Source of the DNA: Phyllobacterium phragmitis
Lineage (GTDB): Bacteria; Pseudomonadota; Alphaproteobacteria; Rhizobiales; Rhizobiaceae
NCBI RefSeq assembly: GCF_002980495.1
Contig: NZ_PVBR01000005.1
Location: 248,001 to 312,000 of the forward strand
Length of the DNA stretch: 64,000 bases
Direction: 5' to 3'
The translations under genes were made by a program, and so were the position numbers. A model generated the notes under the pieces. The model saw only the letters and a program-made list of their open reading frames with translations, did no database searches and was not told the origin of the DNA. Below are positions 7,801-16,317 of this stretch, piece after piece (position 1 is the first letter of the stretch; every line of letters begins with the position of its first letter).

Positions 7801-8595
7801 TCATGCCGCTACTTTCGAACTTTCCTCGAAAAAAAGCGCCTGGCTGATCAGTGCCTTTACCATTTCCGGGTTGAACGGCTTGGTAACGAGGAATGTCGGT
7901 TCCGGCCGTTCGCCGGTCAGCAACCTTTCAGGGAAAGCAGTGACGAAGATCACCGGTATGGTGTCGTTTTGTAGAATGTCGTTCACCGCATCGATGCCCG
8001 AGCTTCCGTCGGCGAGCTGGATATCGGCGAGCACCATGCGCGGCTTGGTGGATTTATAGAGTTCGAGTGCTTCCTGCCGGGTGCGTGCGATGCCGACGAC
8101 CTCATGGCCGAGGCTCTGCACCATCTGTTCGATATCCATGGCGATCAGCGGCTCGTCCTCGATGATCATGATCCGTGTGGCGACCTGCCGTGAGATCTCC
8201 AGCGAGGCATTTGCGAGCAGGGAGGAAAGTTCATCTTCAGTGATATCCAGTATCTCGGCTGCCTCCCGCTCGCTGAAGCCCTCCACGGAAACCAGCAGGA
8301 ATGCCTGCCTTGCCCTCGGCGCGACGGCCGATAAATTGGCTGCGGCACGTGCTTCCCAAGCGAATTCCGACATCGGCTCGGGAACGCGGACCGTGGTGGA
8401 TTCAAACATGCCGGAGAAAAGCCGATAAAGTCCGATCCGGTCGGACGACGTTTGCGGAAAAATGGTAACATCCGCGATGAGCGCTTCCAGCGTTGCTGCC
8501 ACATAGGCATCACCGGACGTCTGGGACCCGGTTACGGCACGAGAAAAACGGCGCAGATATGGAAGATGCGGCGCGATACGCGTCGATAATGACAT
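7801..8595 (-). CDS. phyR: PhyR, general stress response anti-anti-sigma regulator
   Basis: A 264-residue protein with the diagnostic order of PhyR: an N-terminal sigma-factor-like domain (about 1-135, with a region-4-like GFSEREAAEILDITEDELSS) and a C-terminal receiver (about 140-262). The receiver shows the acidic pair EDE (146-148), phospho-acceptor Asp191 in ADIQL, Thr219 and Lys239 in TKPF. When phosphorylated, the sigma-like part binds NepR and releases EcfG. It is divergent from nepR-ecfG, the standard arrangement. An exact EcfG promoter upstream gives positive feedback. Length and motifs are normal. Confidence 0.97.
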   Translation of the reverse strand: MSLSTRIAPHLPYLRRFSRAVTGSQTSGDAYVAATLEALIADVTIFPQTSSDRIGLYRLFSGMFESTTVRVPEPMSEFAWEARAAANLSAVAPRARQAFLLVSVEGFSEREAAEILDITEDELSSLLANASLEISRQVATRIMIIEDEPLIAMDIEQMVQSLGHEVVGIARTRQEALELYKSTKPRMVLADIQLADGSSGIDAVNDILQNDTIPVIFVTAFPERLLTGERPEPTFLVTKPFNPEMVKALISQALFFEESSKVAA

Positions 8596-8644
8596 GTTTT
8601 TGAGCTCCCTTCAGTCCCGTAAGAGTTACGGTACAGCCGTTGCG

Positions 8645-8670
8645 AAACGCAACATCGGAAAAAAAGTTCC
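8645..8670 (-). promoter_or_regulatory. EcfG-type promoter of phyR
   Basis: Read on the minus strand: GGAAC (8670-8666), sixteen bases, CGTTT (8649-8645). The start codon of phyR is 50 bp further on. Exact consensus, consistent with autoregulation. Confidence 0.85.
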
Positions 8671-8679
8671 GCAAATGAT

Positions 8680-8705
8680 GGAACTTTTTATGTTCGCCGG
8701 CATTA
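8680..8705 (+). promoter_or_regulatory. Imperfect EcfG-type promoter ahead of nepR-ecfG
   Basis: GGAAC at 8680-8684, sixteen bases, then CATTA instead of CGTT. It lies back to back with the phyR promoter, 83 bp before nepR. The weaker -10 element could keep sigma and anti-sigma expression low until stress. Confidence 0.5.
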
Positions 8706-8787
8706 TCGACCGAAAATGCGGCATAAACTGTGCGGCGCATTCCACGCCAGGGCTAGCTGGCTGAGACAAGGATAGCTGGGACAAAAT

Positions 8788-9009
8788 ATGACTGAAAAAT
8801 CCAATCTTCGTCCGAGAGCGGGCCGCGGCGGATCAACCGAAGACCGTTCTTCCCACCGAGACGAATTGGGCGCCAATAGTGAACTTGGCTCGAAACTGAG
8901 GGCGCTTTATACCTCGATACAAGAAGAAACCATTCCCGACAGGTTTCTCGACCTTCTCGAAAAGCTCGATCAGGCTGAACGCAGCAATCCTGATCCTTCC
9001 AGTCAATGA
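8788..9009 (+). CDS. nepR: NepR anti-sigma factor
   Basis: A 73-residue protein. The N-terminal 30 residues are polar and low in complexity. The rest (ELGSKLRALYTSIQEETIPD and the following FLDLLEKLD) is the conserved two-helix core of NepR that wraps around EcfG or PhyR. Its stop overlaps the ecfG start by 4 bp (ATGA), so the two are translationally coupled and kept stoichiometric. The ribosome-binding site is weak (GGGAC). The size is normal for the family. Confidence 0.93.
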   Translation: MTEKSNLRPRAGRGGSTEDRSSHRDELGANSELGSKLRALYTSIQEETIPDRFLDLLEKLDQAERSNPDPSSQ

Positions 9010-9584
9010 GTGGTACCATGGGGAGCAGCGCCATGGCTGACGGCTCGACCGAGTTCAAAAGAGATCTTCTGGCGGCGCTTCCCAGTTTGCGCGCGTTCGC
9101 CGTTTCGCTGATCGGACAGCAGGACAAGGCCGACGATCTCGTTCAGGACACCATCATGAAGGCATGGGCCAAGCAGGAATCCTTCGAGATGGGGACCAAC
9201 ATAAAGGCCTGGCTCTTCACTATCCTGCGTAACGAATTCTACAGCCAGATGCGCAAGCGCGGCCGCGAGGTCCAGGACAGCGAGGGTACGTTTACCAACC
9301 AGCTCGCCGTACATCCCGCGCAATATGGCGCCCTCGATCTTCAGGACTTCCGCAAGGCGCTCGACCAGCTTCCTCCAGATCAGCGCGAGGCGATCATTCT
9401 GATCGGCGCGTCGGGCTTTGCCTATGAGGAAGCGGCGGAGATATGCGGCTGTGCGGTGGGAACCATAAAAAGCCGCGTCAGCCGTGCACGTGCACGGCTC
9501 CAGGAACTGCTGGGTGTCAGCGGCGAATCCGATTATGGCCCCGACGCCACTTCCGCACCCACCACGACACGTTCATTCGCCTGA
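9006..9584 (+). CDS. ecfG: EcfG, general stress ECF sigma factor
   Basis: A 192-residue ECF15-type sigma factor. Sigma-2 region about 20-85 (with DDLVQDTIMKAW and TILRNEFYSQMRKR), sigma-4 region about 115-175 (GFAYEEAAEICGCAVGTIKS helix-turn-helix). It directs RNA polymerase to GGAAC-N16/17-CGTT promoters, at least six of which lie within this window. The start overlapping nepR is supported by coupling; ATG codons at residues 5 and 10 are possible alternatives. Only 134 bp separate it from the downstream membrane kinase, which may be cotranscribed. Confidence 0.95.
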   Translation: MSGTMGSSAMADGSTEFKRDLLAALPSLRAFAVSLIGQQDKADDLVQDTIMKAWAKQESFEMGTNIKAWLFTILRNEFYSQMRKRGREVQDSEGTFTNQLAVHPAQYGALDLQDFRKALDQLPPDQREAIILIGASGFAYEEAAEICGCAVGTIKSRVSRARARLQELLGVSGESDYGPDATSAPTTTRSFA

Positions 9585-9718
9585 CCGCTTGCCTCTTCAG
9601 GCACCGATGGCTTCACGTAATTTTACCGCCGTTCCAAAAATGTGGGATTTCAGTTTCCACGTTCGGAAGCGTATGATTTGATCCGTAGACAAGCCTCTTT
9701 TTGCAATTTGCGGTTCAA

Positions 9719-11146
9719 ATGAGCGATACCTCGCGATCTTTGCCAGCTTTTCGGACGCACCGGGCCTATTGGCGGCAGCTCGCGGTCATCATATCGCTCT
9801 GCCTTGTGCTGTTGACGGCGGCATCCACCGTCTTTTTGTCGCGTGGTGTCAATAAACAGCTGATCGACGTGTCCAACACCTATCAGTTGCTCCAACAGGC
9901 GGACAAAACGCTGCTGCTTGTCACCAATATGGAGACGAGCCAGCGGGGTTATCTCCTGACCTTGCAGAGTTCCTATCTGGATCTTTATCGGGCGGCTTCT
10001 CTGTCGATAGACGAATCCCTGCAGCAACTGGCGGCGATGACGCGGGATAATACGTCACAGGAGGCGCGTGTCAGGGAAATCGAGACACTTACCGCACAAA
10101 AACAGGCGGAAGTGAAACAGACGATCGAACTGGCGATAGGCGGTCATCTCGATAGAGCGCTTGCAAAAATCCGCAGCGATCAAGGCAAGGTGCTGATGGA
10201 TCAGTTGCGCGAGACGGTTCGCGGCTTCATGGATGAGGAAGACCGGCGGCTGATCGAACGCAACGAAAGAATAAACCGGACCCGCAACTGGCTGACGATT
10301 GCGGCCCTTGCGGCCCTCGCCAGCGCGGTGATGCTTGCATCTCTCCTGTTCAGCCGGGTCCAGCGCTATGTGAAGCAGCTTAGCGAAGGGCAGTCCGCGC
10401 TTTTGTCGGAAAATGTCCTTCTGGAACAGCGCGTGAAGGAACGGACGGTGGAATTGGAGAATGCGCGCGCGCTTGCGGAACGCGAACGCCAGCGCGTCGA
10501 GGTGCTGCTGCAGGACAGCAACCATCGCATCGGCAACTCGCTGGCGACCGTCTCGTCGCTCTTGGGGCTGCAATTGCGCCAGGCGACCAACGAGGATGCG
10601 CGAAGGGTGCTCATCGCCGCACGCGACCGCGTGCAGGCGATCTCGACGGCGCACCGCCGCTTGCGGCTTGGCGAGGACATGGAAACCGCGCGGGCCGATG
10701 AATTCCTGCAGGCCGTGATCGACGATATCAGGGCTTCTCTCACGTCCGGCGACAGGATCAGCTTCGAAACCGCCTTTGCGCCGCTCAGCCTGTATGCGCG
10801 CGACGTCACCACGATGGGCATCATCCTCGGCGAACTCGTCACCAATGCCGTCAAACATGCATTTCCCGATAATCGCGGGGGCACGGTATCCGTCACCTTC
10901 GGCCGCGGCGAAGACGGGGTTCTGGCTCTTACCGTCGCCGATGACGGCGTCGGTCAAGGGAACTGGAAGAACGATCAGCAGGGTCTCGGCCACCAGGGCC
11001 TCGGAATGCTGGTCATCGAGCAGTTGTGCGTTCAATTCGGCGATACGCCGCATTACGGCAGCAACGGGGATGCCGATAGCAATGCCTATACCAGGGCCGG
11101 CACTAGAGCGGTGGTCCGCTTTCCGTCGCTGGAAGTCCGGAAATGA
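9719..11146 (+). CDS. Membrane CHASE3-type sensor kinase, HWE/HisKA_2 family
   Basis: About 475 residues. A first membrane helix (about 20-43), a periplasmic CHASE3-like sensor (about 45-185, with ETSQRGYLLT), a second helix (about 192-212), a coiled linker, a phosphoacceptor region with His269 in DSNHRIGNSL, and a HATPase domain (ELVTNAVKHAF). Downstream of ecfG such kinases are typical inputs to PhyR. The frame is open from a TTG at 9701, but the ATG at 9719 begins MSDTSRS; neither has a clear ribosome site. It pairs with the cytosolic kinase at 6.2-7.2 kb to sense a different compartment. Confidence 0.87.
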   Translation: MSDTSRSLPAFRTHRAYWRQLAVIISLCLVLLTAASTVFLSRGVNKQLIDVSNTYQLLQQADKTLLLVTNMETSQRGYLLTLQSSYLDLYRAASLSIDESLQQLAAMTRDNTSQEARVREIETLTAQKQAEVKQTIELAIGGHLDRALAKIRSDQGKVLMDQLRETVRGFMDEEDRRLIERNERINRTRNWLTIAALAALASAVMLASLLFSRVQRYVKQLSEGQSALLSENVLLEQRVKERTVELENARALAERERQRVEVLLQDSNHRIGNSLATVSSLLGLQLRQATNEDARRVLIAARDRVQAISTAHRRLRLGEDMETARADEFLQAVIDDIRASLTSGDRISFETAFAPLSLYARDVTTMGIILGELVTNAVKHAFPDNRGGTVSVTFGRGEDGVLALTVADDGVGQGNWKNDQQGLGHQGLGMLVIEQLCVQFGDTPHYGSNGDADSNAYTRAGTRAVVRFPSLEVRK

Positions 11147-11160
11147 GAGAAGAGCGAGCA

Positions 11161-11187
11161 GGAACGTTCTGCCGTATCCGAGCGTTG
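11161..11187 (+). promoter_or_regulatory. EcfG-type promoter of the lipid kinase gene
   Basis: GGAAC at 11161-11165, seventeen bases, CGTTG at 11183-11187. The spacing is one base longer than the other sites here but within the range reported for rhizobial EcfG/RpoE2 (GGAAC-N18/19-TT). The start codon is 52 bp further on. Confidence 0.7.
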
Positions 11188-11239
11188 TCAGAACATTGAT
11201 GGATTGGCGGGTGGCCTTCCAAACCAGGGATGGTCCCGC

Positions 11240-12166
11240 ATGAAAATCATCGCCGTTCTCAATCGTGAAGGCGGAACGTTCCGTTCCCTGGACATTGAAA
11301 GATTCTGTGCTTCGGCAACGGAGATCTTCACGCGTCAAGGCCATGAGATCGATTGCCGTCCGACTTCGGCGGAGAACATCGTTGCCGCACTGGAACAGGC
11401 GGCGACAAAAGGCGATGGCGATGTCCTGATGGCCGGCGGCGGCGATGGTACGGTATCGGCGGCAGCCGAGATCGCCTGGAAAACCGATACTGCCCTGGCG
11501 GTGCTGCCAGCCGGTACCATGAATCTCTTCGCCCGGTCGCTCAAGGTGCCGCTGGCGCTTACGGCCGCCCTGGAGGCGCTGGCGTCAGGGGAAATCCGCA
11601 ATGTCGACATCGCCACCGCCAACGGCCGTCCGTTCGTGCACCAATTCGCGATCGGATTTCATCCGCGCATGGTGAGGGTCCGGAAAAACTTTCGCTACGA
11701 GTCGCGCCTGGGCAAAATGCTCGCAAGCGTGCGAGCGATCCGAATGGTCATCAACGACCCGCCATCCTTTCCCGTGGAACTGACGATTGCCGGAAAGACG
11801 ATGCCGCGCAATGTCTCGGCTCTTGCCTTTTCCAATAATCCCTATGGCGATGCGCCGCTGCCTTATGCACCGGATGTCGAGACCGGATATCTCGGCGTCT
11901 ATGTTGCCCGAGCACTTCCTTCTGAAAATTACATACGACTGATGGCCGATATCCTGCTTGGACGCTGGCGCCGCAACAAGGACATCGAAGAGATGACGGC
12001 CAGGGAAGTCACTCTGCGGTTCCCTCGATTGCGCAGGAACGCGAATGCCGTCGTGGATGGCGAACTGGTGCCGCTCGAGGATGAAATTGTTGAGATCGTC
12101 ATCCATCCGGGCTCGCTCAAGGTCCTGGTGCCAAGGAGTGATGTGCCCGAATTACCCAAGACATGA
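11240..12166 (+). CDS. Diacylglycerol kinase-like lipid kinase
   Basis: A 308-residue DAGK catalytic-domain protein of the YegS/LCB5 type. The nucleotide loop GGGDGTVSAAAEI is at about 67-79 and the second signature PAGTMNLFARSL follows near 95. Family members phosphorylate diacylglycerol, sphingoid bases or related lipids at the membrane; the substrate here cannot be told. The frame is open from 11204, but the ATG at 11240 begins the conserved fold (MKIIAVLN). The EcfG promoter just upstream ties it to the stress response, where it may recycle membrane lipid. Confidence 0.85.
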   Translation: MKIIAVLNREGGTFRSLDIERFCASATEIFTRQGHEIDCRPTSAENIVAALEQAATKGDGDVLMAGGGDGTVSAAAEIAWKTDTALAVLPAGTMNLFARSLKVPLALTAALEALASGEIRNVDIATANGRPFVHQFAIGFHPRMVRVRKNFRYESRLGKMLASVRAIRMVINDPPSFPVELTIAGKTMPRNVSALAFSNNPYGDAPLPYAPDVETGYLGVYVARALPSENYIRLMADILLGRWRRNKDIEEMTAREVTLRFPRLRRNANAVVDGELVPLEDEIVEIVIHPGSLKVLVPRSDVPELPKT

Positions 12167-12176
12167 GGTCAACCGA

Positions 12177-12641
12177 TCAGTCTTCAGATGGGCCACCGCG
12201 GGTTTTACCCTTTGCACCAGCCGTGCCGTCGGACATGAGCGCATAAGCGGCCAGGCCGATGATCGGGAGAGCGGCTGCGATGAGCGGCCGTTTGGCCAGC
12301 ACAGGGAGAGCGGCCAGAGCCGTTGCCGTGAGAATGGTCGATCCATCGAAATTCTTGCGCTCCCGCATGCGCCGCTTGTCGTAGGCATCGGAGATTTTCA
12401 TCACGATCAGGCCAATAATCGCTACGGCGAAACAGCCGAGAGCGACAATCAGCGCGGCGTAAAGGTCACCAAAGTAGCGGGCGAGCGCGAAATAGATCGT
12501 GACCAGCAGGAAAGCCGCTCCCGCCAGCGCGAATAAGCCGATGGCGAGCATGGTGGCGGCCCGGCGTTTTGTCCGGTGTATCGCGGTGCCGACCTCGCCG
12601 GTTACGGCGCCCGTCAGGAACGGAAGAAGGAGACGCAGCAT
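12177..12641 (-). CDS. Holin-like / DUF1469-type membrane protein
   Basis: A 154-residue protein with probable membrane helices at about 30-52, 59-81, 103-118 and 120-135, separated by a basic loop (DKRRMRERK). It looks like the small phage-holin-superfamily membrane proteins that commonly follow DUF883/YqjD genes. The function is unknown, perhaps membrane shaping or ribosome tethering under stress. The ATG at 12641 lies one base after the stop of the upstream gene, so it is cotranscribed with it from the EcfG promoter at 13014-13039. Confidence 0.7.
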   Translation of the reverse strand: MLRLLLPFLTGAVTGEVGTAIHRTKRRAATMLAIGLFALAGAAFLLVTIYFALARYFGDLYAALIVALGCFAVAIIGLIVMKISDAYDKRRMRERKNFDGSTILTATALAALPVLAKRPLIAAALPIIGLAAYALMSDGTAGAKGKTRGGPSED

Positions 12642-12642
12642 C

Positions 12643-12963
12643 TTAGCGGCGGGCCATCAATGCCAGCAGGAAACCAACGCCGGCCGCCGCGGCGATTGTC
12701 GTCAACGGCCGGTCACGCGCCGTTTGGGCGATCTGGTCGCGAAGTTCGCCGATGGCGTCCTCGCCGCTTTGACGTGCGCTGTCATAGGTGTCGCTTGCAC
12801 CGTGTTTGGCTTCGCGCACCTTTTCCGAGCCCATATTGGCGATTGTTGCGGCAATGCCGGCGATATCTTCCTTTAATCGGATGATCTGGGCCTGAAGATC
12901 ATCCGACGCCTCATCCTTGAGGATATCTTCCGGCTGGCGGATTGTCGTCGATGCACGGGCCAT
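12643..12963 (-). CDS. DUF883 / ElaB-YqjD-like tail-anchored protein
   Basis: A 106-residue protein with an amphipathic coiled-coil (about 18-80) and one C-terminal hydrophobic helix (LTTIAAAAGVGFLLALMARR), the ElaB/YqjD layout. In enterobacteria these proteins anchor stationary-phase ribosomes to the membrane (family knowledge). The ATG at 12963 follows AAGGAG; the frame remains open upstream but that part overlaps the promoter. It is first in a two-gene stress operon. Confidence 0.8.
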   Translation of the reverse strand: MARASTTIRQPEDILKDEASDDLQAQIIRLKEDIAGIAATIANMGSEKVREAKHGASDTYDSARQSGEDAIGELRDQIAQTARDRPLTTIAAAAGVGFLLALMARR

Positions 12964-13013
12964 GATGCTTCTCCTTCGGGGGTTAGGGCAAATTGAGACT
13001 TGAATGCCTGATG

Positions 13014-13039
13014 TAACGGCCTGTTGCCGCTTGGGTTCC
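13014..13039 (-). promoter_or_regulatory. EcfG-type promoter of the DUF883-like operon
   Basis: Read on the minus strand: GGAAC (13039-13035), sixteen bases, CGTTA (13018-13014). It lies 51 bp ahead of the start codon at 12963. A tight hairpin ATCTCCAG-CCC-CTGGAGAT lies just upstream at 13051-13069. Confidence 0.8.
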
Positions 13040-13152
13040 ATACCACGAATATCTCCAGCCCCTGGAGATAATTCCACCTCGCCTCCAGGGGCGGTTAAAT
13101 TCCAGCAAGGCTGAAGGTCAAACGTTGGATAAAGAGAAATGGTAGCGCAACA

Positions 13153-13311
13153 TCAGATCCTGCCGAGCAGCGCCAGAATGAGCAGGACCACCAGAATAAG
13201 TCCTACTATCCCGCTTGGCCCATAGCCCCAGCCGCGTGCGTAGGGCCATGACGGAAAGACGCCGATCAGCGCCAGGATCAATATGATGATCAGAATGGTT
13301 GTAAGAGACAT
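13153..13311 (-). CDS. DUF3309 small membrane protein
   Basis: A 52-residue protein: a hydrophobic helix (MSLTTILIIILILALIG), a central aromatic/glycine segment (FPSWPYARGWGYGPSG) and a second helix ending LLGRI. This is the full DUF3309 signature. The function is unknown. The start is the ATG at 13311. A GGAAC-N16-GGTT promoter lies 30-54 bp upstream, so it is a likely stress-regulon member. Confidence 0.88.
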   Translation of the reverse strand: MSLTTILIIILILALIGVFPSWPYARGWGYGPSGIVGLILVVLLILALLGRI

Positions 13312-13340
13312 TTTCCTCTCCCGGATTGTACCAGGAGGCT

Positions 13341-13365
13341 AACCCTAAACTTTTGTTTTTGTTCC
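13341..13365 (-). promoter_or_regulatory. EcfG-type promoter of the DUF3309 gene
   Basis: Read on the minus strand: GGAAC (13365-13361), sixteen bases, then GGTTA instead of CGTT. It fits the looser GGAAC-N18-TT form of the consensus. Confidence 0.6.
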
Positions 13366-13383
13366 CTTGTCGAACAGACATTG

Positions 13384-13542
13384 TCAGGCGAACATGAAAT
13401 ACGCAGCGGCCGCCAACGCGGCAATGCCCGCCAAGATATAGGCGGCGCGCGACGAAGGCGCGTCCATCCGTGCGGGCTCATAGGCGCCGGCCATCGCGGT
13501 TCGTGCGGCGTGTTCCAGCGTTTGAATATCCTTGTGCATCAT
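13384..13542 (-). CDS. 52-residue single-helix membrane protein, unknown
   Basis: Starts MMHKDIQTLEHAART, with a polar, amphipathic N-terminal half and one C-terminal hydrophobic helix (AYILAGIAALAAAAYFMFA). I do not recognise a family. The ATG at 13542 follows GGAGGACACGCC at ideal spacing, which supports a real gene. No EcfG box is visible upstream, but it sits within the stress cluster just ahead of the DUF3309 promoter. Confidence 0.65.
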   Translation of the reverse strand: MMHKDIQTLEHAARTAMAGAYEPARMDAPSSRAAYILAGIAALAAAAYFMFA

Positions 13543-13657
13543 GGCGTGTCCTCCACATTTCCCATTTTAGGTCCATTTGGGCCCTGCCGGGATCAGATGC
13601 GGGATTATCTGACCGTGATTTGGGGCTGCAATGCAAATGAATTTTCATTGACATGCT

Positions 13658-13677
13658 ATCCGCCTTGAGCGGCGGAT
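13658..13677. terminator. Possible stem-loop after the AI-2E transporter gene
   Basis: ATCCGCC (13658-13664) pairs with GGCGGAT (13671-13677) around TTGAGC, 27 bp past the stop codon at 13704. There is no T-run on the minus side, so factor-independent termination is doubtful. Confidence 0.3.
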
Positions 13678-13703
13678 CCTCCGTTGTGCATCAAGCTTCC
13701 GTC

Positions 13704-14855
13704 TCATGGGGCGCGTGGCATGAATGGCTTGGCGGGCTTCTGCCTGTAATGAGGCAGGATATTGCGGGTCACCGCGTAGAGCACCAGCAGCGATGGGACC
13801 GCGATGAAGCCGCCGATCGGACCCCATATCCAGAGCCAGAAGGTGAGCGCCAGAAACACCATGAAGGGGTTGAGCGTCATGGTGCGCCCGATCACGTGGG
13901 GCGTCACGAACTGGCCTTCCAGAAGTTCGACCAGAAGATAGGCGCCGGCCGGCAGGAAGACGGCATAGCCGTCGAACGTGGCAAGGCCGACGCCGAGGAG
14001 GATCGCGGTCATCAGCGCCGGACCGATATAGACGACATAGTTGAGGATCGCGGCCAGTCCGCCCCACAGGGCTGGCGACGGAACGCCTACCAGCCACATG
14101 GCGAGCCCTACGGCGACGCCCATGCCGGCATTGATGACGGTGATCGAGAGGAGATAGCGGGAGACATCGGCTTCGACATCACGGAAGACATGGGCGACGC
14201 GCCAGCGTATCCGCCGTCCGACGCACATCGACAGTATGGCGGCACTGATCTCGTTGCGCGTGGCGACGAAGAAATAGAGGCTGGCCAGGAAGATCAGCAC
14301 CTGCCCGAGGATCGCCGGCGCAAGGAGGGCGATGTTCTGCACGGTGCTGCCGTCTTCCACCTTCACCGCCATAGCGCTTGCGGCGCCTGTGATATTGCGG
14401 ATCTGGTCCTGGAGCGTCCCCAGCATCTCCAGCGGCTGCTTCAATGCGATCAGTTGCTGGCGCAGTTCCTGCCAGACCACCGGCGCCTTTTCCGCCCAAA
14501 CCGAAAGCGGTACGGCAAACATGACCGCGCCGATGGCGATCAGCGCGAAGAAGAGGATGACGCCGAGGATCGCGGCCAGTTCCTTGGGCACGTGATGATC
14601 CTCAAGGCGGGTCGCAACGGGGCCGAACATCAAGCCGATGACGATGGCGAGCGCTATCGGTGAAAGGATGTAGCGGCCAAGATGGAGAGCGACGACCATC
14701 GCGATGGTCGCCAGGAGCACGATCGACAGGCGTGCGGAGATGGCGAGCAGGGCCCCGACATCCAGTTTTGGCGGTAGCCTGACGAAAGCCGGGTTCGGTT
14801 GAACGTGTCGCATCATCCCCTCGTTGTGGCCGATATCAACGCCGGTGATGAACAT
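13704..14855 (-). CDS. AI-2E family transporter
   Basis: A 383-residue integral membrane protein with about eight helices. It begins with paired helices near 35-75 and ends with the family pattern NPFMVFLALTFWLWIWGPIG. The AI-2E/PerM family includes exporters of the quorum signal AI-2 and Na+/H+ antiporters; the substrate is unknown here. The ATG at 14855 has GGGAGGAACC just ahead; an ATG six codons upstream has none. It adjoins the stress cluster but shows no EcfG box. Confidence 0.82.
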   Translation of the reverse strand: MFITGVDIGHNEGMMRHVQPNPAFVRLPPKLDVGALLAISARLSIVLLATIAMVVALHLGRYILSPIALAIVIGLMFGPVATRLEDHHVPKELAAILGVILFFALIAIGAVMFAVPLSVWAEKAPVVWQELRQQLIALKQPLEMLGTLQDQIRNITGAASAMAVKVEDGSTVQNIALLAPAILGQVLIFLASLYFFVATRNEISAAILSMCVGRRIRWRVAHVFRDVEADVSRYLLSITVINAGMGVAVGLAMWLVGVPSPALWGGLAAILNYVVYIGPALMTAILLGVGLATFDGYAVFLPAGAYLLVELLEGQFVTPHVIGRTMTLNPFMVFLALTFWLWIWGPIGGFIAVPSLLVLYAVTRNILPHYRQKPAKPFMPRAP

Positions 14856-15036
14856 TTGGTTCCTCCCGGTCACTTGTGGTGCATAATGCGCGCCGATACG
14901 TGCTGGCCGTTCGCTTCTGTGGACAAGGGGCGGCTTCCGTGCGACTAGGCAAAGCGTGTTTGAGCATTCCGGCCCTGGGGGAGAGGCTGTTCCTTCTCGT
15001 CGCTCGGCCCGTCATGTCCTGCCTTCGAGGAGCCCG

Positions 15037-16317
15037 ATGACCGTCACCGATCCGAAAGCCTTTCTGACGTCTCTCTTCAATGCCGCTGTTGCCGCTGCCG
15101 ATCCCGAACATGTCATTGACGCCAATCTGCCGCGAAAGCCGAAAGGGCGTACCATCGTCATCGGCGCTGGCAAGGGATCGGCGCAGATGGCGCGGGCTTT
15201 CGAGAGGGCATGGGAAAAGGCAGGTAACGGTCGGCTCGATGGCGTGGTGGTGACGCGCTATGGCTTTGGCACCGAGTGCCGCGATATCGAAATCATCGAA
15301 GCATCGCATCCGGTTCCCGACGAAGCGGGGCTTTTCGCCGCAAAACGGCTGATTGCAGCGGTTTCGGGTCTCACCGCGGACGATCTGGTGGTGGCGCTGA
15401 TTTCAGGCGGCGGGTCGGCGCTCCTGCCTTCGCCGCCGGATGGAATGACGCTCGAAGACGAGATCACCGTCAACAAGGCCCTGCTTGCCTCCGGGGCACC
15501 GATTTCGGCGATGAATGCCGTGCGCAAGCATCTCTCCACCATCAAGGGGGGCAGGCTTGCCGCCGCCGCCCATCCGGCCAAGGTCGTCTCGCTCATCGTT
15601 TCCGACATTCCCGGCGACAACCCGGCTTTCGTCGCCTCCGGGCCGACGGTTCCAGATGCGACCTCGCGCGACGACGCGCTCAAGGTGATCGAGCGCTATC
15701 GGCTGCAATTGCCCGAAGCTGTCCTCAGGCATCTCCGGAGCGATGCGGCACATGCGCCGAAGCCGGATGATCCGTGCTTTTCCGGCCACGAGGCGCGCGT
15801 AATCGCCTCCGCCGCCGTTTCGCTCGAAGCGGCTGCCGCGGAAGCTCGCCGCAGGGGTTTCGAGGCGGTCATCCTGTCGGATGCCATCGAGGGCGAGGCG
15901 CGCGAAGTCGCGCATGTCCATGCGGCAATTGCCAAAGAGGTGCTGTCGAAAGACCGGCCATTCAGAAAGCCGGTGGTGATCCTGTCCGGCGGCGAGACCA
16001 CGGTGACGGTGCGCGGCAAGGGCAAGGGCGGGCGCAATACGGAGTTTCTCCTGTCTTTCGCGCTCGATATCGACGGTACGCAAGGCATCACGGCGCTCGC
16101 CGCCGATACGGATGGCATTGACGGCTCGGAAGACAATGCGGGCGCCTTCGCCGACGGTACCACCGTTTCGCGGCTGCTTGCGGCGGATAAGGACGGCGCG
16201 GCGCTGTTGAACGGCAATGACGCCTGGACCGCCTTCGATGCGATCGGCGATCTCTTTGTCCCGGGGCCGACGGGAACCAATGTCAACGATTTGCGCGCGA
16301 TATTGGTTTTGGGCTGA
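15037..16317 (+). CDS. Glycerate 2-kinase / MOFRL family (GckA/TtuD)
   Basis: A 426-residue protein of the DUF4147-MOFRL type. The nucleotide site VIGAGKGSAQMARA is at about 43-56, SGGGSALLPSP follows near 130, and the C-terminal MOFRL domain has ILSGGETTVTVRGKGKGGRN. It phosphorylates glycerate in the serine/glyoxylate and tartrate routes; older annotations call it hydroxypyruvate reductase. The ATG at 15037 follows GAGGAG; the in-frame extension to 14956 is not conserved. It stands alone, with a repeat island downstream. Confidence 0.88.
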   Translation: MTVTDPKAFLTSLFNAAVAAADPEHVIDANLPRKPKGRTIVIGAGKGSAQMARAFERAWEKAGNGRLDGVVVTRYGFGTECRDIEIIEASHPVPDEAGLFAAKRLIAAVSGLTADDLVVALISGGGSALLPSPPDGMTLEDEITVNKALLASGAPISAMNAVRKHLSTIKGGRLAAAAHPAKVVSLIVSDIPGDNPAFVASGPTVPDATSRDDALKVIERYRLQLPEAVLRHLRSDAAHAPKPDDPCFSGHEARVIASAAVSLEAAAAEARRRGFEAVILSDAIEGEAREVAHVHAAIAKEVLSKDRPFRKPVVILSGGETTVTVRGKGKGGRNTEFLLSFALDIDGTQGITALAADTDGIDGSEDNAGAFADGTTVSRLLAADKDGAALLNGNDAWTAFDAIGDLFVPGPTGTNVNDLRAILVLG

